In this document: piece after piece, positions 35,375 through 48,300 of the stretch
Layout of the letters: each line of letters starts with the position of its first letter
Numbering within the stretch: position 1 is the stretch's first letter
NCBI RefSeq assembly: GCF_921293095.1
Contig: NC_060246.1
Span: 12,170,001-12,234,000, forward strand
DNA: 64,000 nucleotides
Direction: 5' to 3'
DNA from: Ischnura elegans
Lineage: Eukaryota; Arthropoda; Insecta; Odonata; Coenagrionidae
The notes under the pieces: generated by a model
Databases searched by the model: none
What the model saw: the letters and a program-made list of their open reading frames with translations, nothing else
Told to the model about the DNA's origin: nothing
Made by a program: the position numbers and the translations under genes

Positions 35375-35604
35375 CCTGGCAGTGGTCGCGTGGGGTGTCC
35401 TATGCACCCCAGCCTTATATAGGTGCTATTTTTTCTTGCAGTTTTGACTGCAATTATCTATAAGCTCCTCTAGCTGATTTTTTAAGCTTTCTGAGGATAC
35501 CTGTAAAATATGACTATAAAATCAATGCAAGTTTTAAAGCAAAATTACTTTTTCCAAAGCCTTGCAGAGTGGGGTGCGCTGAACACCCCACGTGACCGTT
35601 CTCA
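35375..35604. mobile_element. piggyBac-like MITE, 230 bases
   Basis: TTAA (35371-35374) precedes CCTGGCAGTGGTCGCGTGGG. Near the right end the inverted segment GGTCACGTGGGGTG mirrors GGTCGCGTGGGGTG, and each arm contains a GGGGTG-CACCCC hairpin. The right border reads TTAC, one change from TTAA. Terminal bases outside the GGTC motif match poorly. Confidence 0.55.
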
Positions 35605-36199
35605 TTACGGTTTGCCGCCTAATATTTTTAGTCACCTTAAATGTTTTTCAGCTGTTTTCATTAGATTTGATTACTACTCTTTCTGAAACTGACAATGAAA
35701 GCGGTCTTTTTTCGTTTACATTAATAAATATTTACATATTGGTAGATTTTTTGATTAAATTCCTGTAAACAAATAGTTAGTTATTTCTAGTAATGTTACA
35801 GTGATTTTTCTCGAAGTGAGCCACGAAAGATAGATCATGTAATATGTACTTACAGCACAGTCACTCAGTACACTAAATATTCCTGCAGTCTTTCTGAAAA
35901 AATGAAAAAGCTGAGATACTTTGACTTTTGATTGAAAATTTGGAGTAGGAATTACATATTTGTTTCTGACATCAACCTTTGTAGACATTTTGATGCTTTG
36001 GAAATGATTTTTTGCAGACTTCGTTCAGTTGCGTTAGTGCAGTACTTTTTCATAAAAATCATTACATATTTACGTGTTTCTGTGAATTTACCATTGAAGA
36101 TTGGCCTTGTAATACTTTTATTCATCATTTTCAATTCATACTAGATGTCAGCTACCTCTCGTGTAATAGAAAGAGCGTAGATACTTTGTCTTTTGAATG

Positions 36200-37640
36200 A
36201 ATCTTGGAGGGATGAAGATTGATTCTGATGAAAAAGAAGATGGGTGTCATATATCTGCGCATGACACTTACACCGAACAACAGTGAAGAGATGAACTGTT
36301 GTAAAAGGGAAGGGACCTTGTGTATGATGGGAAGTATGGACTTACAATGTGGAATACGCAGGGAACAAGACCAAACATAAGAACATAAAAGTGTAGCATT
36401 GTTACTGAGAGGATTGGGCTTATTGGCAAGAAAAAATTGGATTCAAAACACGAAGAGATTGTTTTCGTATGATGTTCATGAATTCAGAATGGCAGAGAAA
36501 ATTGTAAATTGCACTAATATTAAGTCACTGAAAATTATTCTCATAAAAGAGATTGTGAAACAGACAGGGAAGAGTTAGAATTCCTGATTGGTATTTTACT
36601 TTTAGCCGGGGCAAATAAAACTGAGTAACAGAATATATTAGATTTGTGGAACCACAGTGGCTTAGGAGTGGAAATATGCTATTCCTCCAAGATATAACAT
36701 ATATCTCTTTTCCCCTTTAGCGTTTCGACAAAATCACTACTTTGAGTAGCAAAAATGAAAAGTGACAAATTCGCACCAAGTAGAGATGTATGTATTTTAG
36801 ATGTCTGCTCATAATACACTGCAACATTATAGAATTGGGACATGTGAAAAAGCTGATGAGTAATTGGTTCCTTTTCAAAGAAGTTGTTCATTTAGACAAT
36901 ATTTACCTGCCAGCCCATCATCAAGCAAAATGTAGCATCAAAATTGTTGTATTGCCATGTTTGATTGTATTTGAACTTAGAGATGTACTCAAGGTGGCAA
37001 CCAGAGGGTCCATTGTTTGTAGATGACAGCCCAAAAGAGGTGGTAAAGTGAATGGTTTCTTTTGTAATCAGAAACGGAAGGAACATAATTTGAATAACTG
37101 GTTCAGTAATATTCTACAAGCAGATGAAATTCTAAGCAATAATTTGAGTGTTGTGAGAACTGCACAAAAAATAAAAGGGATTTAGCACTGAAAATAGTAT
37201 ATATATGTAAGAGAAAAAAAATAGCAGCTTATTCTGCTATAGGAAGTAAAAAGCTCTGGTTTCCAGGGTCCCGAAACAGTCAAAGAATGTAATTGTTTCT
37301 CCAACAATCCTTACAGCTATTTCTATCAACGAATCCAAGGCAAATAAAAAATAAAAGAAAACAGGAAATATTGACCTTTTATAACTGACAAAATGGGCAG
37401 CACCTATCATACAAACAGAAACATTAGGAGATGGTCCATGGCCACTTTATTACATTTGCCCAACACTGCTGACATCAATGCATTCGTTATACTTACGGAT
37501 ACCAATTCACAATCAAAATTGCAGGAAATTTATCTTTGTGGGATAACTCTATCTTTAACTTTCTCATGCATTAAAATAAGATCAACAATGAACACGATCT
37601 CCAGAGACTTGAAAAAAATAGAGGAGTATGTGTAACATGA
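36200..37640 (+). pseudogene. piggyBac transposase relic, second copy
   Basis: Conceptual reading with many stops shows family landmarks in order: NKTKHKNIKV near the N-terminal part, and MGSTYHTNRNIRRWSMATLL followed by INAFVIL near the C-terminal part, corresponding to the family's TRRWPxxxF and INAYVxY segments. Middle sections are poorly conserved. The strand is opposite to the copy at 14420-15440 and the sequence differs. No terminal repeats were found around it. Confidence 0.45.
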
Positions 37641-38179
37641 GCCTGAGAAAAGGATAAGGAAAAGGAAAATAGTTGGAAGACATGTTGTTTTTCCAAGAGG
37701 TAAAGATATAAAAACAAAAATGAGCTGAACTGTCTAAGAAATTAATGCATGTTACACATTTGCTGAAAATTTGTAGTGATCAGTTAAAATAAATAGTTTA
37801 CATGATTTATTTTCTACAATTCTTTCAACTCACTAAAACTTTTCAAGTGTACGATGACCCGTTGTTGAAGACTGCAGAATTTACCTATTAGTTTACCTTT
37901 CCAATGCTATATGTATATCATTTGTGAAAGGAGTATTTGAATAGTTATTAAAAATTGTAATATCATCGTAAATTTTGCCTCAAGAATACATTTTTCGGAA
38001 ATCGATTCAATAGGTATTGGTAAGTATGTTATTTTAGTATATTAAATACTATAGTATAATAAATATATTTGTCCAGAGATCAGGATGTTACAATAGTTAC
38101 ACTGATATAGGACACGTCAGGATAAACATATGCAGTGATCAACAACATGCAGGTCACTTGTTACATAGCTATAGCTAAT

Positions 38180-38990
38180 AACAAATCAATTGAGTAATAC
38201 ATTTTTAGTTTCAAGTACCTGAGCAAGTTACCTTTTAACACAGCTACACTTTTATAAGCCTTGAGCTCAGCTGGTAATTTATTGTGTAGTTGATGGCCCG
38301 TACAACTAGGACCATTGGTGTTGTCAGCTTCAACACTGGGGGGGGGGGGGGACTAATGGGGTTATATTAAATTTTTTTAAACAATTTAGGGGGGGGACAA
38401 AACTGACTTTTCAAATATTGGGGGGGACGCGTCCCCCATGGCAATATATGGTGGCGACGCCCGTGACTAGGACCAGCAATTGTATTCCGAGTGTGTACAT
38501 AAGAGACATATGTCTAATATGTCATATTTATGCTTATGCAGCTGATCTATTTGTCTCGTGGAATAATGGTGAATGTCACAGTTCTTAGCATATTGAGCTA
38601 TATTTATTTTAGTATTTACAAGAACATGAAAAATATGTACGCATGGAACTGGGAGTATATCAAATTCTATGAACAGGGGACGGCATGGGGCATCATGTTT
38701 AGAAAAAGTCATCAGCCGAATGGCTCTTTTCTGAATTCTGAAGATGGCCAAGGTCTTAGAAGATGAACCCCAGAAAGTGATGCTGTAGGCGATTTATATT
38801 GAAATACTGCTAAAAGGTTTATGCTGATTAATGTTAAAACGCCTTTCATGTGTAATTTCGGAGTTATTGCATTAAAATTCTCAAAAAAAGTGTACCACTT
38901 TTTCCACATGCTGAAGATGAGAAATCCAGAAACCCTTTGGTCCCAAGCTTCCGGATTTGAGGTCCTCAACAGAATAAGAAACAATCTTTC
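38180..38990 (-). pseudogene. Non-LTR retrotransposon reverse transcriptase relic, C-terminal part
   Basis: On the minus strand the segment reads YSITFWGSSSKTLAIFRIQK and RAIRLM, then DAPCRPLF, then HHYSTRQ, then (after a frameshift and an insertion) LHNKLPAELK and YYSIDL. This is the order of motifs (QKRAxR, HxYxTR, LYNKLP, FYSVDE) at the C-terminus of jockey/CR1-type reverse transcriptases. The polymerase core is missing or too decayed to see. A 153-base element interrupts it at 38313-38465. Confidence 0.7.
38313..38465. mobile_element. hAT-type MITE inserted in the reverse transcriptase relic
   Basis: It is flanked by ACTAGGAC at 38305-38312 and 38466-38473 (the match runs on two more bases, CA). 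The left end CATTGGTGTTGTCA and inverted right end CACGGGCGTCGCCA agree at 9 of 14. The interior has four G-runs, including 14 Gs at 38338-38351. An 8-base duplication and CANNGG-type ends fit hAT. Confidence 0.65.
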
Positions 38991-39210
38991 AAAAACTGGC
39001 GTTACAGCAACATCTCTAGGTCAAATTATGAAGTAGGAAATTCAGCTTGATTATAATATTATAACCTCAACACCTATCATGGCTTATGCCTCAGGTTTTG
39101 GTTTATGCGGTGTGTATATATTTATGGGTTTAAATATGGCGCCTGTCTTTCGATTGTTGCATTACATTTCGATAGGGTCGATAGCTTTGTCCCTTTCGAT
39201 TACGTCGATA
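38991..39210. other. Intergenic sequence upstream of the V-ATPase gene
   Basis: Short AT-rich spacer; no element was recognised. Confidence 0.4.
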
Positions 39211-39211
39211 T

Positions 39212-39232
39212 TCACATGACAGGGTCACCTGA
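39212..39232 (+). promoter_or_regulatory. M-box/CLEAR-like motif pair upstream of V-ATPase subunit a
   Basis: TCACATGA (39212-39219) is an exact MITF/TFE M-box and TCACCTGA (39225-39232) is one base from the CLEAR core TCACGTGA. They are 13 bases apart and lie about 70-90 bases before the ATG. In flies and mammals MITF/TFEB factors activate V-ATPase genes through such sites. Function here is inferred. Confidence 0.5.
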
Positions 39233-39302
39233 CTAATGTGGGAGAGGACCTGTCTCTCTCGTAGAAATTTCGCCTAAGCTGTGAATAATTGTTTAATTCA
39301 TC

Positions 39303-42300
39303 ATGGGGTCGTTATTTAGGAGCGAGGAGATGACCCTGTGTCAACTATTTCTTCAAAGTGAAGCTGCTTACGCTTGTGTATCTGAGTTGGGAGAACTGGG
39401 GCTTGTGCAGTTTAGAGATGTAAGAAGTTGTGATTTATTTAAACACGATTGTGACATTTACTATTTAGCTCCCTATTCTATTAAAATTTTGAATTTTAAG
39501 AATTATGGATTACCGAAAGCACATTGAGCGTATTTACGTATTCTTTAAGTTATTCTAATGGCAATTACCCATTTACAGCTGAATCCAGATGTGAACGCTT
39601 TCCAAAGGAAGTTCGTCAACGAAGTGCGTCGGTGTGATGAAATGGAAAGAAAACTGAGGTATTTGGAGAAAGAAATTAAGAAAGATGGAATACCCATGCT
39701 GGACACTGGCGAAAATCCGGAAGCCCCGCAGCCTAGGGAAATGATCGATTTGGAGGTACGTGTGAAGAATTCCCAACACATTTCACCAAGAGTAGATGTG
39801 TTCTCTCTCAGATTACGTTAAGACATTGAATTTTTTCACCTTTAGAGGGTATCTAAGTGAGGCAAATATGTCCATTTTATCTTAAACAGTCGAAACCTGT
39901 CAACGATTTAAGTTCCTGTCCAGGAAAATGGTTGAACTTTCTCTCCTCATGAAGCTAGAATAATCAACAGTTATAAAGTGCTTGTTTTGACTGCTATTGA
40001 ATGTACATTATTGGGATTTGAAATCTTGTAGCGTGTTACCCCGCGAAAATTTGTCGTGCACACGATTGATCGTGCGGAAGCTGTGTGAATATGTGCGTGA
40101 AAATTTAATATAGTCGTGATAATCAGTATCACCTTAACATCTATTAATTATAGTAATTAGTTCGGTATTTAGTTTAGGTATTTCCTAAATTGGGTCAGAG
40201 CTGATTTTAATTCAGGTGAACCGGGGTAAATTGACAGATGTGAAAGTAACGCTTAAATGGTATGCCATTTTCCACGGTATCCATTGAATTGTTTTAAATC
40301 CCGCTGCAAAATTTCCGCTTGTGGAGGCATAGCATGTTCAGGACCTCGTCTTTAATACCTGACTTCCAATGCTATAATACTCCCTTGAAATCTAGCGCTA
40401 ACAGGACCAAAACAATTCGAAACTCTGCCTTACTTTCGAATTGATACTGTGCTGAAATTGATATAAAACCAGTGAAGTTAGGAAGTGGGATATAATTGAA
40501 AGAAGTTACTGTAATTATATTGGATTGTCACTCTCTTGCTCTTCTCCCCTGACCCTTCCGTTTTTTTTATTGATCACATTTTCTCCCCTGCAACCTTGGG
40601 TGTTTATTAAGATGAGTTGGTTCATAAATTTTTTTGGTTCTTGGTACTGGTTCGGTTCTCCCCAATGGGTTCTCGGTTCTCAATACTCGGTTCCAAGGAT
40701 GAACTCTTATCATCTGAATTAATAGAAAATTTAAATGAACGACCTCAATAAGTGAATGAAAATAATTTCACTTAATTTCATTTTATTTATTAATGGGATA
40801 AGACGTTAACCAATTTTTTGCTTACAATTTCAAAGATAATAAACAATAGAAAATAATGAACACACATACAATAAACTAATTAACCTTTTCCCTAGTACAC
40901 GTATATATACGTGTGGACGTTTCCTGACCTGGGAGATGACGGCCGTATATTTACGTGTGAGATTTTCCTGGCCAGGAGAACGAAAGCCGTATATGTACGT
41001 TTTCTAGCTCTCCCCCTTTTAGGACGGTCGCGGGTTTACGTCGTCTTTGTCTCGGGATCCAAAGCTGCGGGGTTTAGGATTTACCCTCGGAATCCGGTCG
41101 CAGGTACACGGACCCCTCGTCTTTTATAACCCCTCTTAGCGATAAGGGTCAGCGGTCATAGAATTGTTTACCAGTCAGTTTTCCAAATGAATATTTGTTC
41201 ATTTTTCAAGAAAAATAAACTAAGAATTGAATTCTTTGTCTTTTGAGCAGCATTTACAATTTTTAAACGAAATTTTATGATAAATATTAACTTATATCTC
41301 GAGTTATGTATAAACATCAACATGGAAATTGTTGCTGCATTAAATGCATAAATATTGACCATAGAACTTCGCTTAAAATTTGAAAATGATTAGAAAAAAG
41401 AGAGGAATTCAATTCAAAGTCTGCAGTTTACGTGCAAGCAACAATTATCCATTTGCTAAATACATATAAGCAATACATAAGTTGACCGCAAACCAAGGCC
41501 TCAGGTATGGTCGTAAACCCGGAAAGGAGGGAGCACAACTACTCTCGGAGTCCGAGATAATGCGGAGTCCCAGCGGGGAGGGGTCGAAAAAGGTTCTGCG
41601 AGACCTTTCTTAACGATTTTCCTCCAAAAATGCTCCGTACCATGAGAAAGAAGAGTCTCTTGGGGCTCAGTACAGCAGTCATGCTAAGACGAAAACTCCG
41701 CCGTCTCGAAAGGGTTAAAAATAAATAAAAAAGTCTGTACAGAATTGTGCATCAATTAATAAAATATGTGGGTGTATAAAATAGTATAGAATTTTCGGTA
41801 TAAAAATGTTCTCATAGTAAAATTTTTAAATTGAATTCATCTTTGCCGCAAGTGATTTTGAAATCTAAATAGAGACATAGAGAAATCAAAACTTTGGCGG
41901 AGTTTATTAAAATTCCTTATCATTCTGGATAGGGAGATTAAAAGGTAATTAACAAATAGGTGTAGGTAAATTTCTAGACTATGAAAGTGGTATTTCTTGA
42001 ACTATGGAGGGTTGGATTAAAATTTACTTAAGAAAGAAGGAAGGAACAATCAATATAAGAATTAATAATTTTGTAGAGTAAAAGGGCATCGATGGAAGAA
42101 CGCCTGTCAGGTAACAGTTCCAGATATGTCAAATAATGCATCACATTTGTTTCTTGAGACAAAAATGGTGGAAGGTGGTAGAACGATCCTGCCTTGGGAG
42201 ACATTTTTATCATTCATTGTAATATCTTCATTATCTACACTAAAAAGTCTGCTAAGCATGCGTAATGATGTGAAACACAACGTACTGCCAGGGTTTTGTC

Positions 42301-45300
42301 TGGGAGTAGGTTGTAAAAGAGTTTGTTTTGTCTTTATATCGCATGTAGAGTACTTCTTAAGATATTCCGCTAGGGTTATAGTCCTTTCATCCACGGCTTC
42401 GGGTTTACACTACAGGCATCACCAGCAATTTTGAAGGGAGATAACGCTTTCGTGCGTTAAATTAGTATAACCAACCTTCCGAACACTTGAAGTTCTCGAT
42501 TCTCAATTAGCTCTCCATGTTCCACAGTCCTCACGGGGCTCTTTTTCCATTTTGATGGTTTGCCCTCCCGCACTAGGGCAGACCTAATATTCTCTTTGTT
42601 TTTTTTTAATTTTGAAGAGAGTAGATAAATTAATTACACCACTCTTGTATTGCTCTATTATTATACTTTTCTTGCTTAGACGTGTTTTGCGTTTTTTGGC
42701 CATGGTGCCTACCTTCAAATGCTCTCTATTAACACACCTCACGGTTGTGCGGGTATGCTGTCGACTGCTTTCTGCTGCTCCAGGGACAAAAGAAGATTGG
42801 AAATTCACGAATGTTAATGCCACAATATTTTCACCAAAATAAACTACTTATTTATCGAACAACAGTTTACCACAAGAATTTGAGACTGAGCGCTCCATGT
42901 CAACATCATTTCTATCAGATCGCCAGCAGTAACAGAGATTAGGGACTCTTGGCGAAGGTTTTCTGACAATGGTAACTCTCGCTATGGCAAGTGCCAACTC
43001 CAAGAAGGCCTCATAAAAAAAACAAATTTTTTTACATGTTAGTCATAGGGTTCATTGACAGTGCTTTGGCTATCTCTCGTATTAGTGGGGTCTTGCAATA
43101 GCCCGTACTAGCTTTAACGAAGTTCCACTGTACTTGAACCGATTTTTCGGATGGCTTTGGCTTTCAGTTTAACTAGACTTAGCTCACTTTGATTGATGAC
43201 AATACGAGTGACAAGCTGTCTTTACAGACTTAAATGCAGCTTGATGAATTGTAAATTCTTTTCCAGTGATATAATTATTAACATTTATGATAGTGAGCTG
43301 GAATTTTTGTATTCATTTTCTTTGAAGTGGCGTTGCATTTGCCTTCAGCCATTCTTTCGGACCGCCACTTTTGAAGGTTTGTACCCGGTGTACACTGATG
43401 AATTCAATTGATTGCTAACAAGCAATGGCAGAAATTATCATCTGAGGCCAGATAATTTTACACAGGTTTGACTACGATTCAAATAAAGTTCACAGGGAAA
43501 TAAAGAAATTACCAAAAAGTTATCATGAATTTCATGAATTCAGTAGTTACATCTTTTACAGTTGCAAGTTCATAGTATTAGTTTATTAATAATGACCACT
43601 AATTAGGGAGAAATGACATCACTATTCACTCAGCTTATTACTGTGTCCGTAATGGAACAGGATGGGAGACGGATGAAATGCCACGAGCAAAAGACAGGAG
43701 AAATAGACAATCGCAGGGTTTACTATTCCATGAGATGTTCACCAATTCCAAATTTTGGGCTTGTGTGAATGGTGGCAGTTATGCAAGGAATTGTGGATGA
43801 AAATAGGAATTTTTCATGAACCAATTGGACTTTGATGTTGGGGATGAAAGCACACACAAAACAAATTGCCATGGTCACACATTTTCATCAGTGAAAATTA
43901 TTTCATTACCATTAGTATTATGTTCTGAATTGCTTCGTGTTTGCTGAATTCAACTGGATTGTTGGGGAATGTACTCCTATTAAAATTTGTTTTTGTTTTA
44001 AATTACTGGCTAGTGTATGGCATCCTCAATGAAGAAGTATTGTTTAACCATTAGTATCATATATGGTACTAGATAGTATATTTATTTGTAACTCCATTGT
44101 CTCTCATATATGGTCCTTGTTCTAGGCTACATTTGAAAAGCTGGAGAATGAATTACGGGAGGTGAATCATAATGCGGAGGCACTGAAAAGGAATTTCTTG
44201 GAACTAACAGAGTTGAAGCATATACTGAGGAAGACCCAAGTGTTTTTTGATGAGGTATGTACATCTGGATTTGTTCTTGCTGCAGTTGGCTATCACCATT
44301 GTGGCACACAGCTTTTCTATGTGCAATTTTTTGTGTAAGGTTAAACCATAACTTCTAAGCATTGTTTTTGCTAGTCATATTTTTGTATCGGTTAAGTATT
44401 TACATTTTAGTTAGTATGGAATTGAATTTGAAATATGCTTTGCATTTTTGTTTAGATTTTAAGCTGTAAGGGTGTAAAAAAACTCCTTTCTTCGACAATG
44501 AAAATTTTTACCCACTCTACCTACTCCTGTTTCGAGATGGTGTACTCTTTCAAGTACACCTGCTGTCCTATTACTCTTGTTATTCACAGTGCTTTTTGTG
44601 TCCCTGTCCCAGTTGAATGCTTTCTGGTTCGGTAATAATGCGCTATATCATTCTGTGATGCACTGCATTTGCTGTGCCCCATGTGTTCTTCGCCTCAATC
44701 AGAATTCTGTGATTTGACTTCTTGTTTCATTTGTTTCTGAATGGAAAATCCCTGATTTTTTACTTTTATAATTATATTGTCATTAATTTGTTGTATTTTT
44801 CATTGCATTACAATGCATTCAAAACCTTTGACTTATAATGACTCGATGGTCATTTTTATAAGTACGATTGCATTGATGGAATAAATGCATATCTACCTAC
44901 ATATAGCATTAGGTGAAGCCTATGCCTTAAAGGCTTTTATTTATTCATAATAGTGGCAAAATGCCTAAAAAATGGAATTAAAACAATGTATAAATGACAT
45001 CTAAGAATTTGTGAAGCTTCTTCAACGTCTTTCCATTATAGTTCGTAAGAGAATCACCAAAATATATATAGTAAGAAATGTTTGAAAATTACGTCTCAGG
45101 GACAAAGGAAGACCCATATCATTAGACTTCTGGAACTCCGTGAATTGAATAGCATTGTTTCAAGTAGCAATAGGGTGGTTTCCTATTAATTTTTTATTAC
45201 CTAAATCGAAAGATTATTACTGCTAGAGTACGCATTTCACGCTCTTACATTTTTTAATGACTATATCTATTTCTTGCGACTATACAAAAAGTGAAACATT

Positions 45301-48300
45301 TCAAGCGCGCGAAAACGCGACGGCTAAGTATGAATGCTGGGAAAACTCGGTGTGACGTCGTTCTGGTTCTTGCTGCCGCCCTGTGAGGTGGCCTTGAGGT
45401 GAAGCTTGAGCGCTGATACGACGCAGGATGCTAGCAGGTCGCAGAGTACCCTGCTAGCAGGTAGCGCTTGGCTTAAATAAGGATTATTAATACCCTATCA
45501 AACTAAGCGAACTTTCCGACCATAGGCAGTTTTAATAGGTGATTAAGAGATGTTTCCCTGTGCCTCATGCATGCATTGATAATCTCAGACGATGTAAAAC
45601 TCCTATCTACTCTTATAGAAACTAGGTCCCTCTGATGTCACGTGGAGTGGCATTGCATGGGCGCCAATCTGGCCTTTTTCAAATGAGGTTAAAATTGACC
45701 ATTGCCATTCCTCTTAACTGGGATTTCTAAAACCAAATAATTTATATATTATGAAAACACTAATGGTGGGTAACTAATAGTAATCAATGCATTTCGTTTT
45801 CTTTGATGAAGGAAACTACCCTATTTCTTTTCATGCAATCTACTCGGAGAGCTAATTGGGGGTGTATCTGGTCAATTTTGTCATGAAAGATAATAGCATA
45901 TGAAAGCTGTTAGGGTTTTTTAATGGGTCTGGAAATGAATTACTGCTTATTTTTGTGTGAGTTAGAGAATCTGTGATTGCTAGGGAGACAACTGAGGTCG
46001 TTCAGTGTTATGACAGATTATAGTTGTGGCCATTTGCTCCGTCAATGAGGTGAAATGTCAAGCATTTAAATATTTTTTCTACTTAAAATAATGTTCAAAT
46101 ATTCATTTCAGGAGCATTCACTAAATTCGTGTGTATATTATTTAGAATTAATTGTTTTTGGTAATCCAGCACATTTGATTACTTTTGTTGGCTTCCTTCC
46201 GCTCTTTTATATCATAAATTTTTGTTTAAATTTTTATACGTATATCACGATTTGCCAGAAGATATTATGCATACTCTTCCTTGCAATTATCATGATGAAA
46301 TTTAATTTTAAACTTGCTACTACTTTCGTGGACCTACTAATGAAAATAAGGCTTCCATAATTCATGGAGTGTTTGTAAGGATCTCGAACATTTAGTTTTG
46401 CATTGATTATTTTTCCTACTTTCTTTGAAGTCTGCAATTCGTTCATCAAAACTACTACCGAGCATCAGTTGGGAAAATGGTCTCGCAAGTTCATTCTTAA
46501 CGCCAACTCACTAAATCTTCATCATGTACTTGTTTACAGCTAAAATTTTCTATATGGGGTGTTAAATAATCAATAATGTGTTAATTATGCGATTTACATC
46601 AAATAAAACATTTTAAATTCATAATATTTTACGTGCTATCATGAATGCCATGACTGAAATTAATTTCGTTTTTCATTAAGTGTATTCTGTTACCATGTGA
46701 TACAAAAACACATTCACATTTGAACCTTATTAAAATATATCATTATTTTGATGTATGCATAAGATGTTCGTTAATTTGTGTGAACAAGGTATGACTAGCT
46801 AGTTTGCAAAGGCTTTGGCTTCAAAACTACGAGGACAGAGGCTTTACTGATATAATTTCATTTTTACTTCAATTCTGAACAATGGGAGCTTGAGCTTACA
46901 GCTAAGAACAATTACCACGTATTAATAGTATTTTCTTTCCTGATAAATCGAAATGTTGCCTGAATGAAATTTTACTTTTATGAAGCCACAAGTGCCCTTC
47001 CTGCCCGCTTCTAATTTCAACCCATCATCTCCTTTGCATTGTTGAAAATTACTGAAGTTGAACATTTGATGGCACTGCTTTAATAAGTACTGTTGATTTT
47101 AATAATAATTCTTTTTATCTTGGTATCATGATGTATGTTAAGGATTATAGGTGTAATTTGAGTAATTTAATGTGTGGAAAAATGTCAGAACCTTCCTGAT
47201 TTTTGCTTAGATTATTTCATATTGATGTGTGTATTGTATGATTGTTTGTTTTTTATTTTCACCGCTGTGTTTTTAAATGCAATTTCATATTCAACGTTGA
47301 GGATTTGACTTGTGCGGTTAAACTGATGTGTGGTATTGTTGCTTAATGGTAATGGTCGTAGAGTGTATTTTTGATGCTCAATTTAATGCTCAAGATTTAT
47401 CATTATGATTCGTATAGTTTGTTTAAATATATTCAATCCCTAATTATATAGATTCTATGTGTGTACGTTGATGTATGTAATATGTTTTCAGTGCCAGGTG
47501 ATCTTGTTTTGTTTTGTTAATTCATTGGTAAAAGATATTAATTGTATTGCCTGAAAAGCTATTATTTTTAATCTTTTGTCTATCATGGCTCTAGTTTAAA
47601 TATTTCATCAATCTATTTTCTGCCTTAGGTGTTAAAATATGAGTTGATTTGATATTTTGTGATTCATAATCTGTTTTGTTAGGTTTTCATTGTATTTAAT
47701 ATAATGTCTACTTTAGTTTTTTGTATCATGTCGTAATCAAGTCATCAAGAACCATTTCCATGGTGATATTCATAGAGCTCTTCAAATACCATGTACTACA
47801 TTGGTACAAATGGTCAGGTATATTATTTAATATGAATAATCTCATAGCAGTAAAACCCCTTCATAACAAACCACATAGTAAAATCTTCTTATATCGAAGT
47901 ATAAGTCCCATCCGTCCTATCCCCTTTCCATGCATTTTACATGGAGAAAAACCTGCCATAACGAATTTCTATCATTGAATAACCTCCCTATGACATTTAA
48001 GTCAAATGTGGGCTTTAGTAAAGAAAATGATCTCTTTATAGGGATATTTTTCACTCAAAGACTTTATTTCTCCATGTATGTATTTGCAGTTCCCTTAAAA
48101 TTTCTGCATTATCCTAAGATTGCCTCTTCATTGTGATATTTAGCTTTGTTTTCTTTCATCTGATTGGGCATTGTCAAATGCTGTGCAGCTTGTTAGGAAC
48201 AGGAATGGCAGCATGGGCTTCAATGCCCACTAATTAATAATGTTTCAGCTTATCAATGAAATTGAATCTAAGAGTGTCCTCAATGTGTTATCTGGCATTT

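Larger units (their letters stand above)
39756..44125 (+). other. V-ATPase subunit a intron 2
   Basis: It holds the piggyBac-like MITE at 40884-41714 and the pogo/Tigger fragment near 42584-43130. The remainder is AT-rich and shows no exon. Confidence 0.6.

Noticed and set aside
38338-38440. Four G-runs suggesting a regulatory G-quadruplex
   Set aside because: They belong to the hAT-type MITE and recur as a feature of that element; no link to host regulation is visible.
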